DNA of 64,000 nucleotides from Acidovorax sp. YS12 (GTDB lineage: Bacteria > Pseudomonadota > Gammaproteobacteria > Burkholderiales > Burkholderiaceae_C). Location of the stretch: positions 372,001 through 436,000 of the forward strand of contig CP053915.1 of the NCBI GenBank assembly GCA_021496925.1, given 5' to 3'. The notes under the pieces are model-generated. The model searched no databases. It saw only the letters and a program-made list of their open reading frames with translations, and was not told where the DNA came from. Within the stretch, counting starts at the first letter, position 1. Each line of letters starts with the position of its first letter. Positions 47,328 to 58,631 of this stretch are shown here, piece after piece. A program made the position numbers and the translations under genes.

Positions 47328-49622
47328 CTACAGCGTGCTGTCCACGCTGTTGCGCATGGCGGTTTGCGCCACGGCGTCGAGGGCGCCGTCCACCACCTTC
47401 TGCTGCGTCAGCACGTGCATGGTGCCTTGTTCGATGAGGCGGTTGAGCAGCCGCAGGGTCATCGACTGCGTGCGGCCGGAGGCGCTGGTGAAGAGGAAGA
47501 GCGTGTCGTGCGGGCCGATCCAGGACAGCTGCGTGCGCTCCCACTGGCCGTTGACCCGCAGGTTCACCCAGGTGCCGATCACCAGGGGCGGGGCCTTCGG
47601 CGGGGCGCTGGCGTCGCTGGCGGCGGGCGGTTCCTGGGCGTCCGGCAACACGTCCATGAAGCCGGACTCCTTGGCTTCGGACGGCGCGATCCAGGGTTCG
47701 TCGTCGGGCGGCAGCACCGGCCGGGGGGGCACCACGGCTTCGGCCGGCGGCTGGGGCGGGCGGGGCGCCGCTGCGGGCGCGGGCCGGAACGCTTCCTGGT
47801 GCAGCTGCATGAGCAGGTCGAAGAAGGCGTGCGTCTGGGCGGGCGGGTAGTCGATGGACGCCAGGCCTTCGCGCAGCTTGGACAGCAGCTTGGGTACCAG
47901 GCGGGCGAGCTGGCCGGCGTTCGCGCGGGTCAGCTCGGGCTGGGCGCTCCAGAGCAGGGCGTCCACGGTCTCGCGGTAGCGGCCGGGGTCGGTGCTGCCC
48001 GTCTGGTCGGTCAGGCGCGCCTGGGCCATGACCTTGACCCAGGGGCCGAGCAGGAAGCGCGAGATTTCGCCGGGAACCTTGTCCATCTGCGGCAGCAGCC
48101 AGATTTCGCGCGACATCTGCGCGGCCAGCAGGTGGCGCTGCTCGGCATGCTGCAGGGCTTCGATGGCGCGCTGGCGCTCGCGTTCGCGTGCCTGCTCGCC
48201 TTCGGCCCAGGCGGCCTGCAACTGCTCCAGGATCTGCGCGAAGGGCTCCTGGCCTTCAATGTCGGCGGTGGCCAGGCCACCGGCGATCTGGAGCAGCGAC
48301 TGCATGAAACCGTCGAACCCCGGGGCCTTGGTGTGGGGAAAGGCCAGGCTGCGGTCGGTGATTTCCTGCAGCAGGCGGCGGGCGGGGTGTTCCTTGTGGC
48401 TGAAGAACCGGGGGTCGGCCAGGGCCAGCTGCAGCAAGGCGGGTTCGAGCGTCCTGACGAATTGCTGCACGGGCCAGAGCAGCCGCTCGTCGCGCGCGAT
48501 GTTGTCCACCATCAGCGCCACCACCTCCATGCTCAGGGCCTGCCCGAGCCCGCCCGGGTGCTGGCGCAGGGCGGCGTATTCGGCGCCGCCGCCGGGCTGG
48601 GCGCGCTGCTGGCCCAGGCGTTCCATCATGTGGTCGACCTGGTTCATCTCCTGCAGCGCCTCGAAGGCGGCGGGTACGGTGGCGGCGAAGTCGGTGCTGG
48701 GCGGCTCCAGCGCGGGGAAGGCGCCGGGGCCCTCGAACTCGCGCGAGAAGCGTTCGGCGAAGTCTTCCTGCGAGGCCGGGGCTGGTGCTGGCGCTTGGGT
48801 GAGTTCGCCCAGCAGCAGGCGGCGCAGGCGGTCGAGCGTGAGCCGCGAGTCGGCCTGGCTGGCCTGCGCCGGCTCTTCCTCTTTTTCGGGGCCGAAGCCT
48901 GGCGCATGGTGGCCTTCGGTGGGGGCGAGGTAGACGTACTGTCCGTTGGACTGGCGCATGGCGAAGCCCACGGGCCGGACGTCGCCCTGCCGCAGCCTGT
49001 CGATGAGCGTGAGGTAGAGCTTGCGCAGTTCGCCGCCCAGGGCCTGGGCCAGGTGGCCGATCCAGTCGTGCCGCACCTGGTTGGTGGTCTGCATCTGCGC
49101 CACCACGCTTTGCAGCGCCTGCAGGAAGATTTCCGGGCGCAGCGGGTTGTGTTCGGGCCGGACGGTGGACAGGCCCTGGGCTGCGCTCATGAGGGCGTCG
49201 AAATCGGCCAGCGGCCCTTCCACCGCCGAGGCCAGCATCTGCTGCGCGCGGGCGCGCTCGACGCTCTCGCTGATCTGCGTTTCGTCCATCAGTTCGAGGT
49301 CGTCGAAGTGGATGCTGGACAGCGCGCGCGTGGATTTCTGCTTTTGCGCGATTTCCTGGTTGAGCGCGCTGCGCAGCGCGTCGGGGTAGCGCTCGCACAT
49401 CACGGGGGCCAGTTGCGACAGGCGCTGGCGCGCTTCGAGCATGGCCTGGTGTTCGCCCGCCGTGCGCGCCTGGTCTTCGCGCGCGCGCAGGGACAGGCGC
49501 GCAGCCTCGGCGATGTGCTCCATGAAATGCCTGGAGTCGGCCAGCACGTCATGGATGAGGCGCTGGTGCAGTGCGGTGCCTTGGTCTGCGGAGGTGGAGG
49601 GGGTGACGTGTTTCGCGTCCAT
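47328..49622 (-). CDS. DUF1631 family protein
   Basis: A 764-residue cytoplasmic protein of the DUF1631 family found in beta- and gammaproteobacteria. Features: a long helical body (ELMDETQISESVERARAQQM, EALQEMNQVDHMMERLGQQR), and a C-terminal PilZ-like beta domain (GTWVNLRVNGQWERTQLSWI followed by HDTLFLFTSASGRTQSMTLR). The last part suggests cyclic-di-GMP-type or related ligand binding, but key arginines of a canonical PilZ site are not evident. No operon partner. Start could be one codon earlier. Confidence 0.87.
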   Translation of the reverse strand: MDAKHVTPSTSADQGTALHQRLIHDVLADSRHFMEHIAEAARLSLRAREDQARTAGEHQAMLEARQRLSQLAPVMCERYPDALRSALNQEIAQKQKSTRALSSIHFDDLELMDETQISESVERARAQQMLASAVEGPLADFDALMSAAQGLSTVRPEHNPLRPEIFLQALQSVVAQMQTTNQVRHDWIGHLAQALGGELRKLYLTLIDRLRQGDVRPVGFAMRQSNGQYVYLAPTEGHHAPGFGPEKEEEPAQASQADSRLTLDRLRRLLLGELTQAPAPAPASQEDFAERFSREFEGPGAFPALEPPSTDFAATVPAAFEALQEMNQVDHMMERLGQQRAQPGGGAEYAALRQHPGGLGQALSMEVVALMVDNIARDERLLWPVQQFVRTLEPALLQLALADPRFFSHKEHPARRLLQEITDRSLAFPHTKAPGFDGFMQSLLQIAGGLATADIEGQEPFAQILEQLQAAWAEGEQARERERQRAIEALQHAEQRHLLAAQMSREIWLLPQMDKVPGEISRFLLGPWVKVMAQARLTDQTGSTDPGRYRETVDALLWSAQPELTRANAGQLARLVPKLLSKLREGLASIDYPPAQTHAFFDLLMQLHQEAFRPAPAAAPRPPQPPAEAVVPPRPVLPPDDEPWIAPSEAKESGFMDVLPDAQEPPAASDASAPPKAPPLVIGTWVNLRVNGQWERTQLSWIGPHDTLFLFTSASGRTQSMTLRLLNRLIEQGTMHVLTQQKVVDGALDAVAQTAMRNSVDSTL

Positions 49623-49755
49623 CATCTTCTGGAGAAATGCCGGCGTGCGCCATCGTATGCCGCCTGCTGCCATCGGATGCGCAAGCGCGGCTGCGAAGGG
49701 CGCAGGGTAACACTCCTGCCGCCTGGTTCTTCGCCGCCGCTGCGTTCAGACCGCT

Positions 49756-51831
<2,076 letters not shown>

Positions 51832-52091
51832 ACTCGGTCTCCAAAAAAGGGTACACGGGTGGAAGCAACGCCGGTGGAAATTGCTTCCGCTGCGTTGCTT
51901 CCTCGCGTCCCGCCGAAGGGGAGACATGGGGGGAGACGATTGGCCAACGCAGCCATTTAACGCCAAAGCAGCCGCTGCAAGCAAGGTGCAAGGCGCGAGC
52001 GCCTAAAATCCGTGGCCGTTTCGCACCATGGCCGCAGCGTGGCAGCCCTGGCGCGATGCGCTTCACATCCTTACTCAGACCCCCCAAACCC

Positions 52092-52628
52092 ATGTCGCTG
52101 AACAACGTCAAGCCCGGCAAGAACCTTCCTGAAACCTTCAACGTGGTGATCGAGATCCCGGCGGAGTCCGATCCCGTCAAGTACGAGGTGGACAAGGAGT
52201 CGGGCGCCGTCTTCGTGGACCGTTTCCTGACCACGGCCATGTACTACCCCTGCAACTACGGCTACGTGCCCCAGACCCTCTCGGGCGACGGCGACCCGGT
52301 GGACGTGCTGGTCATCACCCCGTACCCGCTGCACCCCGGCGTGGTCGTGCCCTGCCGCGCGCTGGGCATCCTGAAGATGGAAGACGAAGCCGGCATCGAC
52401 GGCAAGGTGCTGGCCGTGCCCACCACCAAGATCCTGAAGATGTACGAGCCCTGGAAGACCGTGGACGACGTGAACCCCATGCGTCTGAAGGCCATCAGCC
52501 ACTTCTTCGAGCACTACAAGGACCTGGAAGAAGGCAAGTGGGTCAAGGTGCTGGGCTGGGAAGGCATCGAGGCCGCACACAAGGAAGTGCTCGACGGCGT
52601 GGAAAACTACCTGAAGGCCCAGGCCTGA
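52092..52628 (+). CDS. ppa: Soluble inorganic pyrophosphatase
   Basis: A 178-residue family I pyrophosphatase, cytoplasmic and probably hexameric, hydrolysing pyrophosphate from biosynthesis. Diagnostic parts: VVIEIPAESDPVKYEVDKES, FLTTAMYYPCNYGYVPQTLS, and the metal-binding DGDPVDVLVI (signature DxDPxDxxv). Normal length. Divergent from hppA: one enzyme wastes the energy as heat, the other stores it. A hairpin repeat and a terminator follow. Confidence 0.97.
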   Translation: MSLNNVKPGKNLPETFNVVIEIPAESDPVKYEVDKESGAVFVDRFLTTAMYYPCNYGYVPQTLSGDGDPVDVLVITPYPLHPGVVVPCRALGILKMEDEAGIDGKVLAVPTTKILKMYEPWKTVDDVNPMRLKAISHFFEHYKDLEEGKWVKVLGWEGIEAAHKEVLDGVENYLKAQA

Positions 52629-52639
52629 TGGCATGAAAA

Positions 52640-52682
52640 ATGGCCTCTAGCGCTTATCTGCAAAGCGCTGGAAGCTATGAAA
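52640..52682. repeat. Intergenic palindromic repeat, copy 2
   Basis: CTAGCGCTT (52647-52655) and AAGCGCTGG (52663-52671) with the common GAAGCTATGAAAA tail, directly behind the ppa stop codon. One arm carries a C-to-T change relative to copy 1. Confidence 0.85.
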
Positions 52683-52685
52683 AGA

Positions 52686-52725
52686 AGAGCATGCGCGCCG
52701 CGTTGCACGCATGCTCTTTCTTTTT
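52686..52725 (+). terminator. Rho-independent terminator after ppa
   Basis: A 10-bp perfect stem, AGAGCATGCG (52686-52695) with CGCATGCTCT (52708-52717), then TTTCTTTTT. Ends the ppa transcript before the chemotaxis genes. Confidence 0.9.
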
Positions 52726-52867
52726 GGGGCCCGTTGGCAGCAGGTGTTCTACGGGTTCGCAACAGGGCGGCAGGCGCTGGAAAATCGGCCAGAATGTTGC
52801 AAATCGTGCCGTGCCGCCCTTGCGGCGCGGCCCATCGCAGTTTTTGTGCATCCTGAAGGACATCGAC

Positions 52868-53374
52868 ATGGCTACATCCTCCCCGTCTTCCACGCAACGC
52901 ACGGGGGCTGCCGCCGGCAGCGCCTCGGAGTACCTCACGTTCCGGCTCGGCACGGAAGAGTACGGCATCGACATCCTGCGCGTGCAGGAGATCCGCTCGT
53001 ACGAGCAGCCCACGCGCATGGCCCATGCGCCGGATTTCATCAAGGGCGTGATCGACCTGCGCGGCGTGATCGTGCCCATCGTCGACTTGCGCCTCAAGCT
53101 CCACTGCGCTACGGCCGACTACACCGACTTCACCGTGGTCATCATCCTGAACGTGGCGGGCACGGTGCTGGGCGCGGTGGTCGATGCCGTGGCCGACGTG
53201 GTTGCGCTCACGGCCGACTCGATCAAGCCCGCCCCCCAGTTCCAGAGCCAGGTGGACTCGGCCTTCGTGCGCGGCATCGCCTCGGTGGGCGAGCGCATGC
53301 TGATCGTGGTGGACATCGAGTCGCTGCTGAGCAGCAGCGAAATGGGCCTGGTCAAGGCAGTGGCCACGGCGTGA
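52868..53374 (+). CDS. cheW: Chemotaxis coupling protein CheW
   Basis: A 168-residue CheW. The SH3-like fold is visible: YLTFRLGTEEYGIDILRVQE, then RMAHAPDFIKGVIDLRGVIV and PIVDLRLKLH, a conserved block that docks receptor and CheA. A short disordered Ser/Thr/Ala N terminus precedes it. It is 69 bp upstream of a chemoreceptor gene on the same strand, so the two probably work as a pair with CheA encoded elsewhere. Confidence 0.95.
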   Translation: MATSSPSSTQRTGAAAGSASEYLTFRLGTEEYGIDILRVQEIRSYEQPTRMAHAPDFIKGVIDLRGVIVPIVDLRLKLHCATADYTDFTVVIILNVAGTVLGAVVDAVADVVALTADSIKPAPQFQSQVDSAFVRGIASVGERMLIVVDIESLLSSSEMGLVKAVATA

Positions 53375-53443
53375 GTCTCTGAGCCGGAGCCAGGCCGCGT
53401 TTTTTGTCTTCCGTAGGCCCTGTAGGAAATGTGAGGCGCCAAA

Positions 53444-55216
53444 ATGGGATTCTCCAATCTGCGCATCGGTATGAAACTGGGCCTGGCTTTCATCGCCATG
53501 GTTCTGCTCAGCCTGCTGGTGGGTGTGCTGTCGCTGGTACAGCTCAGCGATGTCCATGACGACACGCGCGACATCGCCACCAACTGGCTGCCCAGCGTGC
53601 ATGTGCTCGGGGAGATGCGGGCCACCGCCAACCGTCTGCGCGCCAGCGAAGTCGGCATGGCCCTGTCGGAGTCGGCCGATGAGAAGGCGCGGCTGGCGCA
53701 GGATGTGCAGGCGGTTGACAAGATCCTTGCGGACCAGGAGAAGGTGTATGCCCCCCTGGTCACTCCGCAGGAGGCCAAGGCCTACGAGGAGTTCAAGCAG
53801 TTCCGCGAGGCCTACCTGAAGGTGCAGGCGCAGCTCCTGGCGCTGGCCAAGGAGGGTGGGGCCGGCCAGGCCGAGACGGTGAAGCTGCTGTACGGCGACT
53901 CGCAGAAAGCCTTCATCGCCATGGCCGAAACCATCGGCCGGCTCGCCAAGATCAATACCGACGGCGCGGAGCAGGCCTACAAGGCGTCGCAAGGGTCCTA
54001 CGATGCGGCGCGCGCCATGGTCGGCGCTGGGCTGGCGCTGGCCGTGGCCGTGGCCGTGGTGCTGGGATGGTGGATCACCCGCCTGATCACCGTGCCGGTC
54101 GATGAGGCCGTGCGGGCCACGCGCGAAATCGCCGATGGCAACCTGGCCGTGTCGCTCAGCGTGCGCTCGCGCGATGAGATCGGCCAACTGCTGCAGGGGC
54201 TGATCGACATGCGCGACAAGCTGGCGGCGGTGGTCTCGGAGGTGCGCGGCAGTGCCGAGGGCGTGGCCACGGCCAGCGCCGAGATCGCCCAGGGCAACCG
54301 CGACCTGTCCGGGCGCACCGAGAGCCAGGCCAGCGCGCTGGAAGAGACGGCCGCGTCCATGGAGCAACTGGGCTCCACCGTGCGCCAGAATGCCGACAAC
54401 GCGCGCCAGGCCAACCAGCTGGCCTTGAATGCCTCCACCGTCGCAGCCCATGGTGGCGAGGTGGTGGCGCAGGTGGTGGACACCATGCGCGGCATCAACG
54501 ACAGCTCGCGCCGCATCGCCGACATCATCGGCGTGATCGACGGCATCGCCTTCCAGACCAATATCCTGGCGCTGAATGCCGCCGTCGAGGCCGCCCGTGC
54601 GGGCGAGCAGGGCCGGGGCTTCGCCGTGGTGGCGGGCGAGGTGCGGTCCCTGGCGCAGCGCAGCGCCGATGCGGCCAAGGAGATCAAATCCTTGATCACC
54701 GCCAGCGTGGAGCGCGTGGAGCAGGGTTCACAGCTCGTGGACCAGGCAGGCACGACCATGGAAGAGGTGGTGACGGCCATCCGCCGCGTGACCGACATCA
54801 TGGGCGAGATCAGCGCTGCCAGCAACGAGCAGGCCAGCGGCGTGGCCCAGGTGGGCGAGGCCGTGACCCAGATGGACCATGCCACGCAGCAGAACGCCGC
54901 CCTGGTGGAACAGAGCGCGGCGGCCGCGGCCAGCCTGAACCAGCAGGCGCAGGATCTGGTGGGCGCCGTGGCGGTGTTCCGCCTGTCGCAGCAGCATGCG
55001 GGGGCATCGCATGCGCCCACGCCTGCGCCGCGGCGCATGGCCGCGCCCGTGGCGCATGCGGCCGCCTCCGCGAAAAAGGTGGCCATGCCCGCCAGGAAGG
55101 CTGCCGCGCCCAAGCCCCCCATGCCCGCGCCCAAGGCGGCCGCGCCGCTGGCGGCACCGGCGCCCAAACCCAAGCCCGCCAGCACGGCGAACGATGGCGA
55201 CTGGGAGAGTTTCTAG
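53444..55216 (+). CDS. Methyl-accepting chemotaxis protein
   Basis: A 590-residue chemoreceptor. TM1 is about 12-33 (LGLAFIAMVLLSLLVGVLSL), a periplasmic four-helix-bundle (4HB_MCP) sensor follows to 188, TM2 is about 190-211, then HAMP and the signalling domain with the hairpin tip IAFQTNILALNAAVEAARAG near 367-386. The C-terminal tail is Ala/Pro/Lys-rich and ends DWESF, which fits the NWETF-type tether for CheR/CheB, so it is probably an adaptation-competent major receptor. Ligand unknown. Confidence 0.95.
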   Translation: MGFSNLRIGMKLGLAFIAMVLLSLLVGVLSLVQLSDVHDDTRDIATNWLPSVHVLGEMRATANRLRASEVGMALSESADEKARLAQDVQAVDKILADQEKVYAPLVTPQEAKAYEEFKQFREAYLKVQAQLLALAKEGGAGQAETVKLLYGDSQKAFIAMAETIGRLAKINTDGAEQAYKASQGSYDAARAMVGAGLALAVAVAVVLGWWITRLITVPVDEAVRATREIADGNLAVSLSVRSRDEIGQLLQGLIDMRDKLAAVVSEVRGSAEGVATASAEIAQGNRDLSGRTESQASALEETAASMEQLGSTVRQNADNARQANQLALNASTVAAHGGEVVAQVVDTMRGINDSSRRIADIIGVIDGIAFQTNILALNAAVEAARAGEQGRGFAVVAGEVRSLAQRSADAAKEIKSLITASVERVEQGSQLVDQAGTTMEEVVTAIRRVTDIMGEISAASNEQASGVAQVGEAVTQMDHATQQNAALVEQSAAAAASLNQQAQDLVGAVAVFRLSQQHAGASHAPTPAPRRMAAPVAHAAASAKKVAMPARKAAAPKPPMPAPKAAAPLAAPAPKPKPASTANDGDWESF

Positions 55217-55218
55217 CC

Positions 55219-55267
55219 AAAAACCGCTCCAGCGCTTTTCCATCAAGCGCTGGAAGCTATCGAAAAG
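55219..55267. repeat. Intergenic palindromic repeat, copy 3
   Basis: CCGCTCCAGCGCTT-ttccatc-AAGCGCTGGAAGC plus CTATCGAAAA, 2 bp behind the chemoreceptor stop codon. Nearly identical to copy 1, with the same loop tail CCATC. Confidence 0.88.
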
Positions 55268-55280
55268 AGAGCGGCCAAAG

Positions 55281-55321
55281 CAAAAAAGCGCGAGACCACG
55301 AAGGGCCTCGCGCTTTTTTTA
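55281..55321. terminator. Bidirectional terminator between chemoreceptor and porin genes
   Basis: AAGCGCGAG (55286-55294) pairs with CTCGCGCTT (55307-55315); A6 precedes and T7 follows, so it can serve both the plus-strand chemoreceptor gene and the converging porin gene. The 101 bases to the porin stop carry nothing else recognised. Confidence 0.88.
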
Positions 55322-55422
55322 TTGCCGCCGGGCCGCCCCAAGCCAACAGCGCCCCCTCTGGGGGACTGCGGCCACACGCAGTGGGCAAGCGTGGGGGGCG
55401 TTTTTTACCGCTGTGCAGGGAA

Positions 55423-56457
55423 TCAGAAGCGATGGCGGATGCCCACCACCAGGCTCGTGCCGGACGACAGGTCGGTGACCTTGTCGTGCATGCCCACGGC
55501 GTACACGTCGGTGCGCTTGGACAGGAAGTGGTCATAGCCCAGGCTGGCGGTGGTGCGCGTGGCTTCGCCAGGGCCCGTGGTGGCCTTGGTACGGGCCACG
55601 GCGGCCTTGATGGCGCCGGCCTTGTTCAGCACGGGCACTTCGGCGCCGAGCGAGAAGGTCTTGCCGGTGAAGTCGGTGGCGTCCACCTTGGCCTGGCCGT
55701 AGGTCAGGTAGGCCTTGGCCATGCCGAAGTCGTACGTGCCGCCGAGCATCCAGTCGCTCTTGCGGTTCATCAGGCTGTTGGGGGGCACGGGGTTGCTGAT
55801 GTCGGCGCGTTCGTAGAAGCCCATCAGGGTCAGCGGGCCGCCGAAATACATGACGTTCAGGCCGATGTTGCTCTTGCCCGAGTTGCCGGCCTGCTCGCCG
55901 AACTGGTAGTGCAGGTTGGCCTTGAGGCCGCCGAAGCTGGGCGTGGTGTAGGTGATCTGGTTGCTCCAGCCGGTATCGGCCGGGGTGGTCAGGTTGCCCG
56001 CGGGCCAGCCGGCGGTGGACATGTTGGCGTGCAGCACCAGGGGCGACACGGTGAACGAATCGCCAAACGGGTTCAGCAGGATGGTGGGCAGGAAGTTGGG
56101 GGCCATGCCGCGGCCCAGGGCCACGGAGCCGAAGCCGCCGGACAGGCTCACGCTGGCGTCGCGCGAGAAGAAGGGGTCGGGGTTGAAGCGGCCGGGGCTG
56201 CCGGTATCGACGCGCAGGAACGAGGTCAGCAGGAAGCCGGCCTTCAGGCCGCCGCCCAGGTCCTCGGTGCCCTTGAAGCCGAACCACGAGGTGGTCAGGC
56301 CGCCCGAGCCAACCACGCTGGTGCGGTCGGCATCGCCCGCCATGCGCACGGAGCCGGCGTAGGCATCCATCAGGCCCATGAGCTGCACCGAGCTTTCGGC
56401 GTGGGCGGTGCCGAAACAGGCCAGGGCGGCGCCCATGGCAATCAACGACTTCTTCAT
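55423..56457 (-). CDS. Gram-negative trimeric porin (Omp32-like)
   Basis: A 344-residue outer-membrane porin. The signal peptide is MKKSLIAMGAALACFGTAHA with cleavage before ESSVQLMGLMDAYAGSV, the typical first strand of neisserial/comamonad porins; VVGSGGLTTSWFGFKGTEDL is the family block and the protein ends with Phe (GIRHRF). A 16-stranded barrel is expected. The ATG at 56457 was chosen over an ATG six codons upstream because of the signal peptide. Confidence 0.94.
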   Translation of the reverse strand: MKKSLIAMGAALACFGTAHAESSVQLMGLMDAYAGSVRMAGDADRTSVVGSGGLTTSWFGFKGTEDLGGGLKAGFLLTSFLRVDTGSPGRFNPDPFFSRDASVSLSGGFGSVALGRGMAPNFLPTILLNPFGDSFTVSPLVLHANMSTAGWPAGNLTTPADTGWSNQITYTTPSFGGLKANLHYQFGEQAGNSGKSNIGLNVMYFGGPLTLMGFYERADISNPVPPNSLMNRKSDWMLGGTYDFGMAKAYLTYGQAKVDATDFTGKTFSLGAEVPVLNKAGAIKAAVARTKATTGPGEATRTTASLGYDHFLSKRTDVYAVGMHDKVTDLSSGTSLVVGIRHRF

Positions 56458-56770
56458 GAAAAAACTCCCGTTCAAGAAAAAAAATTACGACGAAATTATT
56501 GCAGTAGATCGGCGTATGGAAAGCAAATGTTGCTTTCTTGCCATCAAAAGTACACATTGGTGCGCTATGCCCCAAGGTGGGGCGGGTGCACGATGGTGGT
56601 GTTGCCTGCGGAGCGTGGATGAAACAAAGTTACGGATTGGGGCGCCTGCGGAGATCGGGGTCGCCGTTGTCCTGGCGCATCGTGTGCTCTTGAAACAGGA
56701 GCTGCCAGCGCTTGTCACGCAAGCGTTGGAGGCATTTTCTCACTCAAGATTCAGGCGACGGCACGGGGCA
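56458..56770. other. Porin upstream region with diverged palindromic repeat
   Basis: This 313-bp gap holds no gene. Next to the porin start it is AT-rich (56458-56550), probably the porin promoter and long 5' leader. At 56705-56729 a fourth, diverged copy of the palindromic repeat is seen (CCAGCGCTTG with CAAGCGTTGG), 42 bp from the stop of the ankyrin-like gene. Confidence 0.6.
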
Positions 56771-57589
56771 TCAGTCCGCCGGCGCGCAGGCGGGCAAGGC
56801 GTGCCCTGTCTCCAGCATGGCGATGATGCGGTCGATCTGCCCGCGCAGGTTCTTGGCCTTGTTGTATTCGCGCTGGTGGTGCGCCAGCTCCACCAGGGAC
56901 TTGCCGTCCCACGCCTGCGCCATCGCATCCGCGCCGCGCGCCAGCAGGGCCGCCACCGCCAGGTCGCTGCCGGACACCACCGCCATCCACAGGGGCGTGC
57001 GCAGGGGGGACCCGGCCTCGGGCGCATGCACGTCGCGCGACAGGCCGATCAGCGCGGGCACATAGCGGTTGTTGCCCTGGCAGATCCTGTGCAGCACGCG
57101 CGAGGTGTCGTCCCAAGGCGCGTCCACGTCCACGCCGGCATCGAGGATGCGGGCGAACAGGGCGTCCGAGCGCGCGTCCAGCTCGCGCTCGTGCAGCTCC
57201 GTCAGGCGCAGCACCGGCATGTGGTCATAAACGGTCGAATGGATCGCGGCGCCCAGGTCCAGCGCCGCCATCACCGCCTCGTGGCACCCGGGGCGCCACA
57301 GGGCCGCCACCGTCAGCGGCTCGACGGCGCCATAGGTCTTCTGCGCCGCCAGGGTGTTGTGGTACAGCGGCATGCCGCCCTCGGCCAGCAGGCGCACCAT
57401 GTCCACGTCGTTGGCTTCCACGGCCAGGACCATGGGGTAGCAGTCGTCAAAGCGCTCGCCCTGCCATAGGGCCTTGGCGTCGCCTCCGTCGGCCAGCCAG
57501 CGGCGCACGGCGGCGTGGTCGCGCGCCGCCACGGCGGCCTGCAGCGCGCGCTGGGAGGTGAGCAGTGCCAGACGTTCGTTTCTTTTCAT
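56771..57589 (-). CDS. Ankyrin-repeat-like protein
   Basis: A 272-residue cytoplasmic protein starting MKRNERLALLTSQRALQAAV. Ankyrin-like helix pairs are visible: DHAAVRRWLADGGDAKALWQ, VDMVRLLAEGGMPLYHN, HEAVMAALDLGAAIH, FARILDAGVDVDAPW and SDLAVAALLARGADAMAQAW. No signal peptide or enzymatic domain. It would act as a protein-binding adaptor; the partner is unknown. Divergent from the next gene over 219 bp with no feature recognised. A longer frame to 58471 is antisense shadow. Confidence 0.82.
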   Translation of the reverse strand: MKRNERLALLTSQRALQAAVAARDHAAVRRWLADGGDAKALWQGERFDDCYPMVLAVEANDVDMVRLLAEGGMPLYHNTLAAQKTYGAVEPLTVAALWRPGCHEAVMAALDLGAAIHSTVYDHMPVLRLTELHERELDARSDALFARILDAGVDVDAPWDDTSRVLHRICQGNNRYVPALIGLSRDVHAPEAGSPLRTPLWMAVVSGSDLAVAALLARGADAMAQAWDGKSLVELAHHQREYNKAKNLRGQIDRIIAMLETGHALPACAPAD

Positions 57590-57808
57590 GGTGCCCTTGT
57601 GTTTGCGTGGTGGATGCGGCCGCCACGCATCGTAAGGCCCGGCGGGCCGCCTTTTCCCCGCCATGTCGTCAGCTGCCAAGGAGGTCGGTGGTGGACAACT
57701 TGTCCATCGGCAGGCCCTGTGCGCACCGTATATTCCAGGCCGCATGGCGCGGCTTGGCCAGAGGCTGCGCCCGTCCAACTGCCGAATCCAGGTTGAAGGG
57801 AGCTTTTC

Positions 57809-58591
57809 TTGACACAAACCTTGACCCGAGAGCAACTGTGGCGCCGCCTGGAGGCGGTCGATTACTTTGACTGGTGCGAAGAAGCGGAGCGCGCCGCGCT
57901 GCGCGCGCTGCTCTTCGACGGGGTGCTGTGGCCGGCAGGGCCGGTGCCCACCTGGATGGCACGCCGCGAGCTGTTCTGGCACCCCGAGCAGACGCCCGCG
58001 CAATGGGCGTGCACCGTGGACCTGCGGTCGCGCTATGTCGACGATGAAGACGTCATGCACACCTCGCCCCGGCTGGGCGATGAATACCGCGCCGAGGCCC
58101 TGTGCATGCTGCTGGCTTTCGACCACCAGTACAGCGGCATGGGCATCCCCGAGCAACTTGCCTTGCTGGACTGGTTGGGCTGGATGGACGCGCGCCCGTC
58201 GGCCGCTGCGCTGGATGCGTGGATGTACGGCATCAACGGCTGGCTCGATGCCAAGCCGCGCGAGCCCAAACTGCTGGCCGAGACCGACGACAGCCGCCAT
58301 GCGCACACCTTGCCGTGGCTGTACCACACGCTTGGCGCGGCGCCGCTGGTGATGCAGGGCCGCTGGATGGCCACCACACAGGAGGGCTGGTGTTATGAGC
58401 GCTTTCCGCGCAGCTTCCTCGGCTCCCTGCAGGCGCTGATGCGCATGGCCGAGAAAGGCAAAGTACCGCACCGGCCGGGCACGAACCCCGCGCTGCGGCA
58501 GGATTTTTTGCGCCAGCTGCGCGACGACCTAGTGGCTGGCGCGGTGCCTGAGCTGCTGCAGCAGATCTGGGCGTTGACCCGCAAGCCTTGA
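57809..58591 (+). CDS. Hypothetical protein
   Basis: A 260-residue soluble protein, TTG start preceded by GGGAG. N terminus TQTLTREQLWRRLEAVDYFD; rich in Trp, Leu and acidic residues, with ELFWHPEQTPAQWACTVDLR and LPWLYHTLGAAPLVMQGRWM. No catalytic motif recognised. It precedes two further unknown genes in the same direction with small gaps (40 and 92 bp), which suggests an operon of linked function. Confidence 0.75.
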   Translation: MTQTLTREQLWRRLEAVDYFDWCEEAERAALRALLFDGVLWPAGPVPTWMARRELFWHPEQTPAQWACTVDLRSRYVDDEDVMHTSPRLGDEYRAEALCMLLAFDHQYSGMGIPEQLALLDWLGWMDARPSAAALDAWMYGINGWLDAKPREPKLLAETDDSRHAHTLPWLYHTLGAAPLVMQGRWMATTQEGWCYERFPRSFLGSLQALMRMAEKGKVPHRPGTNPALRQDFLRQLRDDLVAGAVPELLQQIWALTRKP

Positions 58592-58631
58592 CGGCCATGG
58601 AACGAATGACTCCACCGCAAGGACAACCATC